Assembly (NCBI RefSeq): GCF_003007785.1
Contig: NZ_PXOH01000041.1
Location: forward strand, 1 to 36,698
Direction: 5' to 3'
Length of the DNA: 36,698 nucleotides
Source of the DNA: Aphanothece hegewaldii CCALA 016
GTDB taxonomy: Bacteria > Cyanobacteriota > Cyanobacteriia > Cyanobacteriales > Microcystaceae
Shown here piece by piece: positions 23,566 through 31,742 of the stretch. Below the pieces are notes generated by a model that saw nothing but the letters and a program-made list of their open reading frames with translations, did not search any database and was not told where the DNA came from. A program made the position numbers and the translations under genes. Every line of letters starts with the position of its first letter. Positions within the stretch are counted from its first letter, which is position 1.

Positions 23566-25932
23566 ATGATGAAACCTCTCCTTATTTTAAGTTTATTGAT
23601 GTCTAATTTAGTCGGGAAAGCCGTCCACGCTCAAATTACACCCGATCAAACCTTGCCCAATCCTTCTGTAATTAGGCAGGAGCAAAATATAATTCTCATT
23701 CAAGGCGGTACAGAAGCTAAAAATAATCTTTTTCATAGCTTCAAGGATTTTTCAGTCGTTAATGGTCAAGTTGTCCAGTTTCTTAATTCAACAACTCTTC
23801 AAAACATTTTTACAAGAGTAACTGGTACTTCTATCTCAAATATAGATGGAATCATTCGCACTAATGGTGCTGCTAATTTTTTCTTCCTCAATCCTAATGG
23901 AATTATTCTTGGAAAAAATGCCATTTTAGATATTGGTGGTTCAGTCGTTTTTAGTACGGCTCATTCGATTAAATTTTCTGATGGACTGCAATATCAAACT
24001 TCATCGACTGCTAAACCTATTTTAAGTATTAATGTTCCGATTGGACTAGACTTTGGGGCAACTCCTGGCAATATTACAGTTTTAGGAGATGGACATAACT
24101 TTACGATTAAAGATTTTTTCTATTTTAGGGATTTTAAGGGATTAGGATTACAGGTTAGACCTGAAAAAACTCTAGCTTTACTGGGGGGTAATATTGTCTC
24201 TCAAGGAGGTATTATCCGAAGTAATGGCGGTCAAATTGTTTTAGGTGGGTTCTCTAATGGAGAAGTTTCACTTGCTCCTAAGTCTTTTTTTATTGCCCCT
24301 AATAATGCTTTATCTAATCAAGATATCTATCTTACTGGGCAATCGGTTTTAGATAGTTCTGGATTAGGGATCGGCAATATTCAAATATTAGGAAGAAAAA
24401 TTAATATCGACCGAGGTTCTATTATTTTTAACCAAAATATTATTCCTCTACAATCGGGGGTCATTACACTTAAAGCCTCCGAATCAGTCAGAATTCAAGG
24501 TGCCTCGCAACAAGCATCTATTCAAGGAGGAATTAGAACCCAGTCGGCTCCTCCAATTACTTTGAATGGTGTGGTTTTTGAAGGGACCTCTCATCAAATT
24601 GTGATTGATTCACCAGCCCTAACTTTAGAGCAAGGAGGAGTGGTTCAATCCGTCTCTTTTAATCGTTTTGATGCTGGGGATATTACTCTCAATATTGCCA
24701 AAGCGATTGAGATTATCGGTTCATCTCCTTTTGCTGCACAAACAGGAGCAACCAGTAATATTACAACCGTTACTATTTTTAATGGAAATTCAGGCGATAT
24801 TAACATCCAAACCTCACAATTAATCGCTAAAGAAGGGGGAGGACTCTTAACTGCAACCATCGGCTCTGGAGACAGTGGCAATATTACGATTGATGCTACA
24901 CAGTCGGTTCTACTATCTGGGTTTGAACCCACCCTCTTATTTCCCAGTGGCATCGCTTCAAGTACAGGAAATACGGGAAAAGCTGGCAATATCACCATTA
25001 ATACTGCAAAGTTGACGCTTTTAAATGGGGCTGCAATTGATTCATCAACCTATGCTTTTGGAGAAGCGGGAAGGATTACTATTAATGCCCAAGACTCGAT
25101 CACAGTTAGAGGAACCATACCAAATTCTGTTATTACCAGTGGTATTGTCTCAGGGGCTAATAATACGGATGACACAGCCCGCAATATTTTTCGACTCCCT
25201 GGCCTTGAAGCGTTAACGGGCAATGGAGGCAACATCTTAGTTAATACACTTTTTTTGAGTCTTGCTGAAGGTGGAAATATTACTGTAAAAAATGATGGAA
25301 CGGGTAACGCAGGAAACTTAGAAATTAATGCAACCACGATCGCACTACAGCATGGAAGAATTACTGGCACAACCGAATCGGGAAATGGTGGAAATCTCGC
25401 CCTCACCACTGAAAATCTGTCTCTATTAAATAACTCTTCTATTTCAACTACGGCGAAGGGATACGGAAATGGCGGTAATATTGGGATTGACACTCACTTA
25501 GCTGGAATATTTAATAGCAGTAAAATTCAAGCTGATGCACTTGCTGGAGACGGCGGAAATATAACGCTAAATACTCCAGTTTTCCTTTCATCTTTAAATA
25601 GTCAAATTACCGCTAGTTCTCAACTGGGAATCGATGGGGTTGTTAATATCAATACAACTCCCTATCTTTTAAATCTGTCTGATATCAAGTTACCAATTCA
25701 AATTTCCCTCGAAGAGATTGCTCTAAAAACTTGTTATGATTATGCCCAGCGTCTAACTCAATCGGGTCAAGGGCTAACCCAACGATCTTTTAACCTGCCA
25801 GGTCATAGTTACACCTTTGCTGATTTAATTCCTCTCGGACAAGTCGTTAAAAGTGAAAAACTGGCAAATGGTTCAGTACGGTTTTTAAATTGTCAACAAG
25901 TTTTAGAGCAAGACGGCAAGTTACAGCCCTAA
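23566..25932 (+). CDS. TpsA-type filamentous haemagglutinin exoprotein
   Basis: The 788-residue secreted protein has a signal peptide ending near AHA-QITPD (about residue 23). The two-partner secretion (TPS) domain follows, with its hallmark ANFFFLNPNGIILGKNAILD (about 105-125). The body is a parallel beta-helix rich in N-G-G-N and G-D-I/N-I repeats (about 150-720; GNITIDA, GNGGNI). A C-terminal tail (QVLEQDGKLQP) ends the protein. The TPS domain is recognised by the TpsB partner encoded convergently at 25929-27452. It probably acts at the cell surface in adhesion or as a sheath component. The ATG at 23569 is an alternative start. Confidence 0.9.
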   Translation: MMKPLLILSLLMSNLVGKAVHAQITPDQTLPNPSVIRQEQNIILIQGGTEAKNNLFHSFKDFSVVNGQVVQFLNSTTLQNIFTRVTGTSISNIDGIIRTNGAANFFFLNPNGIILGKNAILDIGGSVVFSTAHSIKFSDGLQYQTSSTAKPILSINVPIGLDFGATPGNITVLGDGHNFTIKDFFYFRDFKGLGLQVRPEKTLALLGGNIVSQGGIIRSNGGQIVLGGFSNGEVSLAPKSFFIAPNNALSNQDIYLTGQSVLDSSGLGIGNIQILGRKINIDRGSIIFNQNIIPLQSGVITLKASESVRIQGASQQASIQGGIRTQSAPPITLNGVVFEGTSHQIVIDSPALTLEQGGVVQSVSFNRFDAGDITLNIAKAIEIIGSSPFAAQTGATSNITTVTIFNGNSGDINIQTSQLIAKEGGGLLTATIGSGDSGNITIDATQSVLLSGFEPTLLFPSGIASSTGNTGKAGNITINTAKLTLLNGAAIDSSTYAFGEAGRITINAQDSITVRGTIPNSVITSGIVSGANNTDDTARNIFRLPGLEALTGNGGNILVNTLFLSLAEGGNITVKNDGTGNAGNLEINATTIALQHGRITGTTESGNGGNLALTTENLSLLNNSSISTTAKGYGNGGNIGIDTHLAGIFNSSKIQADALAGDGGNITLNTPVFLSSLNSQITASSQLGIDGVVNINTTPYLLNLSDIKLPIQISLEEIALKTCYDYAQRLTQSGQGLTQRSFNLPGHSYTFADLIPLGQVVKSEKLANGSVRFLNCQQVLEQDGKLQP

Positions 25933-27452
25933 AATCTGATCCTCCCTTGTATTAAAACTGAAAAGGCTTGTTTAAATTGTTCCTCAAATGGATTTTCTGA
26001 ATCAGTTAAAGGAAATCCATAGTTGGTTTGAACAAACAGATATTCTCCAACACTTAAGCGACCGCCTATTCCTGTTCCGATTAAGGTTTGAGGACTTAAA
26101 GAACCGCCACTATTATTCCAAACTGTCCCTACATCGACAAATGGAAAAATCGAGAGTTGAAGCAATTGAGAGCGATAAACGGGAAATCGAACTTCTAGCG
26201 TAAGGGCCAGACAATTATCACCCGTTCTGATATTGGTGGTATAGCCTCTAACCATATTGCCGAAGACAAATTCATTGCCGTTGCGACCACCAATTGCACA
26301 TTGCTCGATATTGGGTAAAGTATGAGGTGATAGTTGCAAAGCCAGACGTGAGTACAATTCTCCGATTCCAAAATTCCATAGAACTTGAGCTTGTCCTTGC
26401 CAATGGAAGAAGGTGGAATCGATATTTTGATTAGATCTACCGATGCTAAATTGTGACAGTCCTATGATTAAGGTATTCGGAGAACGATTGATATAAGTCT
26501 GGTTAAGGCGGATGGCCAGAAGGCGAATATCGGTAAATAACTCGTCTTTTAGAATAAAACTCTGGCTTTCTCGGTGGTCTACAGCAACGCTAAAATCTAA
26601 CGTCTCATTAATTTTTTGCCAGATTGGTTGTGAAAAGCTCACTGAAACCACCGAATTATGATTGCGAATGTCAAAGTCTTCAAAAAAACCATCAATAATC
26701 CGAGAGTCTGATTGCTGATAAGTCAGTTCAACTTTGCTGTTGGTTAAATTTATTGGCATCGTTACACCAACTAACCAGCGATTCAATCCTTCCGTTACTT
26801 TATACTCGGTTCGGAATTGTTCTCCGCCCCCCGCCACATTATTGTTATCAATAAAGCCTCGAACCCCCCACGCGCCAACAATCGGATTTTCATCATTAGA
26901 ACCTTCCACACCGATTTCCCAGGCGGGATTAGCGATCGCGTTCACTCCGATCACTTTTTCCTTGATATTGTCTTCTGGGTTAACAGTAGCATTGAGGTCT
27001 TTAATAAGAGGATTGGTACGCAACAGGGTCAGTCCTTCTTGCAAACGGTCGAGATTAAGGGGTGTGCTAACAAAACGATCCAATTGACGCTCAACATAGC
27101 GATCCCGTAATCCAGTCGCTTCTATGTCTAGTTTTCCACTACCCTCGATCGCTTTAAAGATTACCGTTCCATTACTGTCTTGATATTCAAAAATGACAAA
27201 AGAGGTGAAATACCCTTTGGCAACATAAGCTTGCGTTAGCTGTTGCTGGAGCAAGAGTAACTCACTGAGGGTAACAGATTTATTGAGATAAGGAGATGCG
27301 ATCTCCTCAATCTCCTCTTGAGAAAGAACGGTCGTTGCTTGTACCTCAATTTTTTTGAAGATTGACCCCTTTTCATCTAATGACTGCGCTTTGAGCGTTG
27401 GCGGCTGCCAGAGTAAAGCAACTAAATACAAAAGTAATATCAAATATGACAC
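25929..27452 (-). CDS. TpsB outer-membrane transporter (ShlB/FhaC/HecB family)
   Basis: The 507-residue Omp85-superfamily transporter starts (GTG, 27452) with a signal peptide ending near KAQ (about residue 23). A POTRA domain follows (about 30-105; KKIEVQATTVLSQEEIEEIA, LLQQQLTQAYVAKGYFTS). The C-terminal beta-barrel (about 185-507) ends in Phe after IQGRIR, a typical barrel-assembly signal. A GEQFRTEYKVTE-type strand and VRGYTTN fit the family. It should export the TpsA protein encoded on the opposite strand; the two stops overlap by four bases. Opposite orientation of partners is less common than a single operon. Confidence 0.9.
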   Translation of the reverse strand: MSYLILLLYLVALLWQPPTLKAQSLDEKGSIFKKIEVQATTVLSQEEIEEIASPYLNKSVTLSELLLLQQQLTQAYVAKGYFTSFVIFEYQDSNGTVIFKAIEGSGKLDIEATGLRDRYVERQLDRFVSTPLNLDRLQEGLTLLRTNPLIKDLNATVNPEDNIKEKVIGVNAIANPAWEIGVEGSNDENPIVGAWGVRGFIDNNNVAGGGEQFRTEYKVTEGLNRWLVGVTMPINLTNSKVELTYQQSDSRIIDGFFEDFDIRNHNSVVSVSFSQPIWQKINETLDFSVAVDHRESQSFILKDELFTDIRLLAIRLNQTYINRSPNTLIIGLSQFSIGRSNQNIDSTFFHWQGQAQVLWNFGIGELYSRLALQLSPHTLPNIEQCAIGGRNGNEFVFGNMVRGYTTNIRTGDNCLALTLEVRFPVYRSQLLQLSIFPFVDVGTVWNNSGGSLSPQTLIGTGIGGRLSVGEYLFVQTNYGFPLTDSENPFEEQFKQAFSVLIQGRIRF

Positions 27453-27489
27453 TTTAGCTAAAAATTTAGAATTCTCTGATTTCCAACAG

Positions 27490-27780
27490 CTAACTCAAAT
27501 CTAGACTCTGTTGGATTTTAAAAAGATAATCGCACAACCCCAATAGATTCTCAATGTCTCTTGGTGTAGAGATCGTGCCTGCCATCCAAGCATAAATTGT
27601 TTTTGCTTTCCTTTGCGTAATTCGCTCTAATAGATCCAGACAAGCGGCAGAATACCGTCTATCTTCGGGACTAATTTCATAAATAAGCGGAACCCAACAA
27701 CGGCAAAATTCTCCTACTGTTATCCTTTTTTTGCTTAAAAACAACCATTCTTCAATTTTTTGATCGGGAAACTTAGACAT
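27490..27780 (-). CDS. Small hypothetical protein upstream of tpsB
   Basis: The 96-residue product is helical, with several Trp and Cys residues (VGEFCRCWVPLIYEI; TIYAWMAGTISTPRDIENLL). It is not recognised. The region RKAKTIYAWMAGT...IENLLGLCDYL could fit a helix-turn-helix arrangement, which would make it a small regulator, but no clear family match is seen. It lies 37 bases upstream of tpsB on the same strand and is probably co-transcribed with it. It is divergent from the receiver-like gene at 27911. Confidence 0.6.
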   Translation of the reverse strand: MSKFPDQKIEEWLFLSKKRITVGEFCRCWVPLIYEISPEDRRYSAACLDLLERITQRKAKTIYAWMAGTISTPRDIENLLGLCDYLFKIQQSLDLS

Positions 27781-27910
27781 TTAAAATCTACTAAATTTTT
27801 AGAAAAATGCTGCTTAAATCTGTAGGATTCTTAAATATTTAATCATAAAACTGGGTATTATAAGGGGAACAAGCAGTTATTGAACGCTTCCTTTGTTTTT
27901 GCTCGTTAGC

Positions 27911-28675
27911 ATGAAGAATATTCATATTTTGTATATCGATCCTGAAATCAAAACAGCCGGTCAAATTGTTAGTTATTTTAATCCTAGAGTCTATTCAGAT
28001 GAGATTAATGAATATTTTCAAGACAAAAAAGAAGCAGTTAAGTATCAATTTATTTTTATTCATAAAAAGGATTTCAAAGAAGGCTTTAATACCCTTAAAG
28101 CTCATAACGCCGATCCAGTAGCCAGTCAAAGAGGGTTGCCGCCAATCGATTTTATTATTTTCACCCTTCCGAAAACCTACAATCGAGTCAAGGTTAATCA
28201 GAAACATTCATATTTAGATTTCCTAGAAAAAATTCACTTTTTAGGAATTGATCGGCTGGGTTTATGGAGAGGTTTTTGGGCGATCGGATATCAATTCACT
28301 GAGACACTGTGGCGAGAACTCAGTTGGTATGGCGTTCGTAACTTCCTAACCAAACCCATTATCATTCAGGATCTAGAAAACCAGCTTAACCAGTACATGG
28401 AACTCACTGAACCTTCCCCAAACGCTGCTTTAGAAACTCGCCCTCCTAAAACCTTAAAATCGGGGAAAATAGTGACGCAACGATTCTTACGCCTAAAAAG
28501 CTCAGATGGCAAACCCATACACATGGCCTTACCCTCCATTATCCAAGCCAACGATGTGAAAGGACAAGCCGTTTGGCAGTACAGTTATCAAACCGAAGGC
28601 TCTCAAGAAGAATTAGAGAGCGATGAAAACTTTGTACATCAAGACATTGAAGGCTCTTATTCAGAAATTAGATAA
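27911..28675 (+). CDS. Receiver-like protein without phospho-acceptor Asp
   Basis: From the ATG at 27911 (preferred over the in-frame TTG at 27893) the product has 254 residues. It opens with a receiver-like beta strand (KNIHILYIDPE), then a central strand IDFIIFTLPKTYN where the phosphorylated Asp would be, and later NFLTKPI, the receiver Lys-Pro motif. The central position has no Asp, so it is probably not a phosphorylated switch. The C-terminal 90 residues are not recognised. It is divergent from the tpsB operon and may regulate it; that is inference. Confidence 0.6.
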   Translation: MKNIHILYIDPEIKTAGQIVSYFNPRVYSDEINEYFQDKKEAVKYQFIFIHKKDFKEGFNTLKAHNADPVASQRGLPPIDFIIFTLPKTYNRVKVNQKHSYLDFLEKIHFLGIDRLGLWRGFWAIGYQFTETLWRELSWYGVRNFLTKPIIIQDLENQLNQYMELTEPSPNAALETRPPKTLKSGKIVTQRFLRLKSSDGKPIHMALPSIIQANDVKGQAVWQYSYQTEGSQEELESDENFVHQDIEGSYSEIR

Positions 28676-28809
28676 ATATATAAAAATCAATCTTTACGCA
28701 ATGTAAGCTTTCTTGACTCTTATGCTTTTTTTTGTTATCACTTAAGAGTGAAAATAAAAATTAGAGCGCAGCAATCGCCTTGCTCTATCAACAAAAAAAT
28801 TGTAACGAT

Positions 28810-29913
28810 ATGATAACACACACTTTATCCCCTCAAAGTGCAGATTACACTTCTTTTCCTGGCTCTGCACGCTCTCTTTCCTACTATCTTTTGTGTGGTC
28901 AAGACTATCGACAGCAACAAGAAAATCTAACCCCCGATGATTTTAAAGAGATTAGGGAAAAAGAAGGGAAATCTTTTATCGATCTTTGTCTAAAATTGCT
29001 TAAACAGTGGGAAAACTTGGATGATTGTCTACAAAGCAGTATTCTTGCTATTCAATTTCCCAAATATCTATCGGCGGCGGCGGCTGTTGCCTTGTTAAAA
29101 GTTCCTCTCGACGGGCTAAAAAACTGTCTTTCTCAACTCAACGAGTTTATTCAAAAGCAAGGCGCACTTACCTCAACAGACATTAGTAAAATCGCTCAAT
29201 TATTTCACATTAAACCAAAACGTTATTTAATTCTTGGGGAAGTTGCCTCCAACAATGACTGGGAATTTACAGTTAAAAAACTCAAACTTAAAGATTCTGA
29301 GCAAATCAAAAGCCTAAAAGAACAAGCGCAAACATTGGCGACAGTAGAAGTTCTCACCGATCATATTGTACAAGCCTCAGACATTCTCGGATACGACATT
29401 GCAAAACTCCTTCCTAAACCGAAAAAACAGTTTACTCAAAAAGATTTAGATCTCGCTACAGAACAATTAACCCGAGAAAATGCAACTCTTAAATCAGAAA
29501 AAGAAGCTCTCTTCTTACGACTTCAATTTCTTGAAGTACAATCAACTCCAAAGCTTACAACCGAGCCTCAAATTGAGATTTTAGAGCAATCAGAAACAAC
29601 AGAAAGTGTTGACACTTTAGAAAAACAGTCAACACTAGAGCAATTTAATGACGATGAAGTGCCAAATAAGGAGGATTTATCATCATCTTCACTCTTACCC
29701 TCTTTTATTCCTGGAATGACGGTTAAAGTACAAAATACTAATTTAATTGGGAAAATTAAGAGAAAATCTCCTTCTGGATGGATTGTTAAATTGCAAAATG
29801 GTCTTTCTAAAATTTTTCAACCTGAACAGTTAGATGTGATCAGTCAACCTTCTCAGAAAAAGAATAGCCTATCTAAGTCTAAAGGATTTGGATTAAGCCC
29901 TCATCCTGCCTAA
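28810..29913 (+). CDS. Hypothetical protein with C-terminal SH3-like segment
   Basis: The ATG at 28810 gives 367 residues; an in-frame TTG at 28780 is less likely. The N-terminal 200 residues are helical (FIDLCLKLLKQWENLDDCLQ; LKVPLDGLKNCLSQLNEFI). A coiled coil follows (TEQLTRENATLKSEKEALF, about 220-240), then an acidic Ser/Thr/Glu-rich linker. A small beta domain near the C-terminus, GMTVKVQNTNLIGKIKRKS and then GWIVKLQNGLSKIFQPEQL, resembles KOW/SH3 folds. No function is recognised. It is 17 bases upstream of the LuxR-type regulator and in operon with it. Confidence 0.6.
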   Translation: MITHTLSPQSADYTSFPGSARSLSYYLLCGQDYRQQQENLTPDDFKEIREKEGKSFIDLCLKLLKQWENLDDCLQSSILAIQFPKYLSAAAAVALLKVPLDGLKNCLSQLNEFIQKQGALTSTDISKIAQLFHIKPKRYLILGEVASNNDWEFTVKKLKLKDSEQIKSLKEQAQTLATVEVLTDHIVQASDILGYDIAKLLPKPKKQFTQKDLDLATEQLTRENATLKSEKEALFLRLQFLEVQSTPKLTTEPQIEILEQSETTESVDTLEKQSTLEQFNDDEVPNKEDLSSSSLLPSFIPGMTVKVQNTNLIGKIKRKSPSGWIVKLQNGLSKIFQPEQLDVISQPSQKKNSLSKSKGFGLSPHPA

Positions 29914-29930
29914 TTTTTCCTTTTTTATCG

Positions 29931-30533
29931 ATGCTGGATACTATTACTTCTTCTGTCGTTCAATGGGATATTTTAATTGTCTCTAACAATCTTTGTTTTA
30001 TTGAAGGACTCAAACGAATTTTAGAAACTATTGATTCTCTTCGATTTCTCCATCCGTTGAACGAACCCGAACAAACTTTTCTATTGCTTGAACACGTTCG
30101 TCCTGATTTTCTGTTGGTTCAACACCCTCAACAGGATCGATTTCTCTACCAACTTAAACAACGTTATCCTCGCATATGTTCAATTACACTCGATCAAGAT
30201 TCTCCTTACGGAGATTACTGCATCAGTAGTGGAATCTCTTTTAGACAACAACTGCAGGAACTCCTACAACAACAATTACAAGCGCGTCTGCGATTTCCTA
30301 TTAAAGGCGTTCCCCTCTATCATAACCTTATTAAAAAAATTAAATTTACTCAACAAGAACTCAAGATCCTTGCACTTTTAACCTATGGCTACAACTACGA
30401 AGAAATTGCCGACAAATTAAATCTTTCACGAAATACTATTAAAAAGTATGTTAATCTTTTACGAGATAAAGTGAATGCTAAAGACAAGGCTCATTTAATT
30501 TGTATTGCACTTAGAAGTGGGTTGATCGCTTAA
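29931..30533 (+). CDS. NarL/LuxR-type regulator with atypical receiver
   Basis: The 200-residue protein has an N-terminal receiver-like region (WDILIVSNNLCFIEGLKRIL) and a C-terminal LuxR helix-turn-helix. The latter runs from about residue 140 (KFTQQELKILALLTYGYNYE, EIADKLNLSRNTIKKYVNLL, then RDKVNAKDKAHLI). The DNA-binding part is intact. In the receiver the site of the phospho-acceptor reads RPDFLLVQHPQ, with Gln where NarL proteins have the phosphorylated Asp. It is therefore probably controlled by something other than a histidine kinase. Its target is unknown. Confidence 0.8.
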   Translation: MLDTITSSVVQWDILIVSNNLCFIEGLKRILETIDSLRFLHPLNEPEQTFLLLEHVRPDFLLVQHPQQDRFLYQLKQRYPRICSITLDQDSPYGDYCISSGISFRQQLQELLQQQLQARLRFPIKGVPLYHNLIKKIKFTQQELKILALLTYGYNYEEIADKLNLSRNTIKKYVNLLRDKVNAKDKAHLICIALRSGLIA

Positions 30534-30574
30534 TCGTTCTTTTGACTCAAAAAAGTAATTATTAAAAATATTCG

Positions 30575-30607
30575 CCGTTCGGTTCATTGAACGAAATTAA
30601 CCGACGG
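30575..30607. terminator. Hairpin downstream of the LuxR-type gene
   Basis: CCG-T-TCGGTT (30575-30584) pairs with AACCGA-CGG (30599-30607) with one bulged T and a 14-base loop, 42 bases after the stop. No clear T-run follows, so terminator function is only possible. Confidence 0.35.
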
Positions 30608-30727
30608 GTGTTAAAAACGAAAAAAAGTGGGTTATAAATTTTTTGGCTAAATATATACGACCTAGTCAAGTTGAACATATGACCATCCTTTGATGCTCTA
30701 TTAATCTTTTTATAATAAGTTCAAACA

Positions 30728-30880
30728 ATGCTCAAATCTACTTCATCATCCCCCAAAATTAAATTCTTAATTGCTTTCTATTCTGAGCAACTTTCTTTGG
30801 CCAATTCTCAAGGCAAAAGTGTATTGCAATCTTACCTCAAGCAATTAAAAGGGAAGCTCAACAAAACTCAGACTTCATAA
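30728..30880 (+). CDS. Small ORF, 50 residues, unknown
   Basis: ATG at 30728 opens a 50-residue frame (MLKSTSSSPKIKFLIAFYSE, QLSLANSQGKSVLQSYLKQL, KGKLNKTQTS). The middle is a plausible amphipathic helix and the ends are basic. No strong ribosome site precedes it. It lies between the regulator gene and the putative replication region. It may be real or chance. Confidence 0.4.
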   Translation: MLKSTSSSPKIKFLIAFYSEQLSLANSQGKSVLQSYLKQLKGKLNKTQTS

Positions 30881-31098
30881 TCTTGTTACTCAAAAAGTAT
30901 CATTTGTCCCCTTTTCTCTATTTCCCTCTATCGCTTTTTAGGGTACACTAGATGACAACCCAACCTTATTGTGAGCGATGCGGCGACTAACTCTGCAAGT
31001 TCTCTTAAAAAGCCATAACGCCGTCTCGATGATTGGCAGTCAGACAGACGACGTTTCCCTAGGGGCTTCTCACGCTTAATCCAACCAAAAAAAGAAAA

Positions 31099-31127
31099 GG
31101 AGGTCAGAAAGGAGGTGAGATATGTAA
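31099..31127 (+). promoter_or_regulatory. Double Shine-Dalgarno and ATG-TAA start-stop
   Basis: GGAGGT occurs at 31099-31104 and again at 31111-31116. The second is inside AAAGGAGGTGA, a near-complete complement of the 16S rRNA 3' tail. ATG at 31122 is followed at once by TAA. A ribosome would be held at the start codon without making peptide, or the site could serve as a ribosome trap or standby site. Confidence 0.5.
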
Positions 31128-31340
31128 ACTAACTTTTTTATCGTTTATGTTTGGAAGTCTTTTGACAGACTATTTACGCTAGCTGTAATAGTAGCGATAG
31201 CCCCTATCGTAACGCATTATTGCAGTGATAGCAAGATTTTTTGTCAAAATTTTCCTAAGCGCGCACGCAGCATAAAACGACGATCTTGGCAATCGCTCGT
31301 TCCCTTAAACCCTTATTCGTCAAGGCTAAAGAAGAAAATT

Positions 31341-31549
31341 GGAGATTTTTCTTGAGGACAATTTACGCTACAGACAACGAGCAGTAAATATATCACTTGG
31401 TAAATGTTTTACTTAGTGGACATATCACAACCGTAAATACTGCAACTGCATACAACGCACTGCTGAAAAATCAACCAACAAATTCTAACACTTCCATTAT
31501 GGCGGTTAACTGAGTATTGTTGTAGCGTAAATTTTCCAAAAAAATCTCC
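31341..31549. repeat. Long-range inverted repeat in the leader
   Basis: GGAGATTTTT (31341-31350) and AATTTACGCTA (31360-31370) are complementary to 31540-31549 and 31523-31533. The enclosed 150 bases contain a further imperfect hairpin (CACTTGGTAAA with TTTACTTAGTG). In RNA this would bring the region just before the leader peptide into a large stem. Confidence 0.55.
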
Positions 31550-31590
31550 TGTCTCTACACTCACAAGCAATTAAGGAGATTACAACATTT

Positions 31591-31740
31591 ATGATCGCTT
31601 TAAACACTCAACTGATTAATGGACTACAAAGCATTCAGTCCACTGCACTTAACCTACCTCTAATTTCTATAAACAACAATAAACATCTTTTGAATAACAG
31701 TTGGCAAAATCGTTCGTTTACTATGGCTCAGGAGGTGTAG
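31591..31740 (+). CDS. Leader peptide, 49 residues, overlapping the initiator ribosome site
   Basis: ATG at 31591 follows an AAGGAG at 31573-31578. The 49-residue peptide (MIALNTQLINGLQSIQSTAL ... SFTMAQEV) ends at TAG 31738-31740, two bases before the ATG of the initiator-like gene (31743). Its last codons contain the AGGAGG that serves as the initiator's ribosome site. Such leader peptides couple translation to plasmid initiators (for example tap-repA of IncFII plasmids); similarity here is in arrangement only. The peptide has no recognisable domain, and its product may matter less than its translation. Confidence 0.55.
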   Translation: MIALNTQLINGLQSIQSTALNLPLISINNNKHLLNNSWQNRSFTMAQEV

Positions 31741-31742
31741 CG

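Larger units (their letters stand above)
30881..31590. other. Structured leader/possible replication origin region
   Basis: No gene of ordinary size is present. The stretch contains a 33-residue ATG frame without ribosome site (30978-31079), a double Shine-Dalgarno with start-stop mini-ORF (31099-31127) and a hairpin CGATAG-CCC-CTATCG (31195-31209). A 10-mer ATTTACGCTA occurs at 31172 and 31361 and inverted at 31523. A long imperfect inverted repeat pairs 31341-31370 with 31523-31549. It lies directly upstream of the initiator-like and dnaB genes, which suits an origin or a control leader. Confidence 0.45.

Noticed and set aside
24645..25493. Antisense open frames in the haemagglutinin gene and in tnsAB.
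   Set aside because: They are shadows of repetitive or long coding frames, without ribosome sites or plausible proteins.
30978..31079. 33-residue ORF (MRRLTLQVLLKSHNAVSMIG...).
   Set aside because: It has no ribosome site and no recognisable similarity. It is mentioned in the leader entry only.
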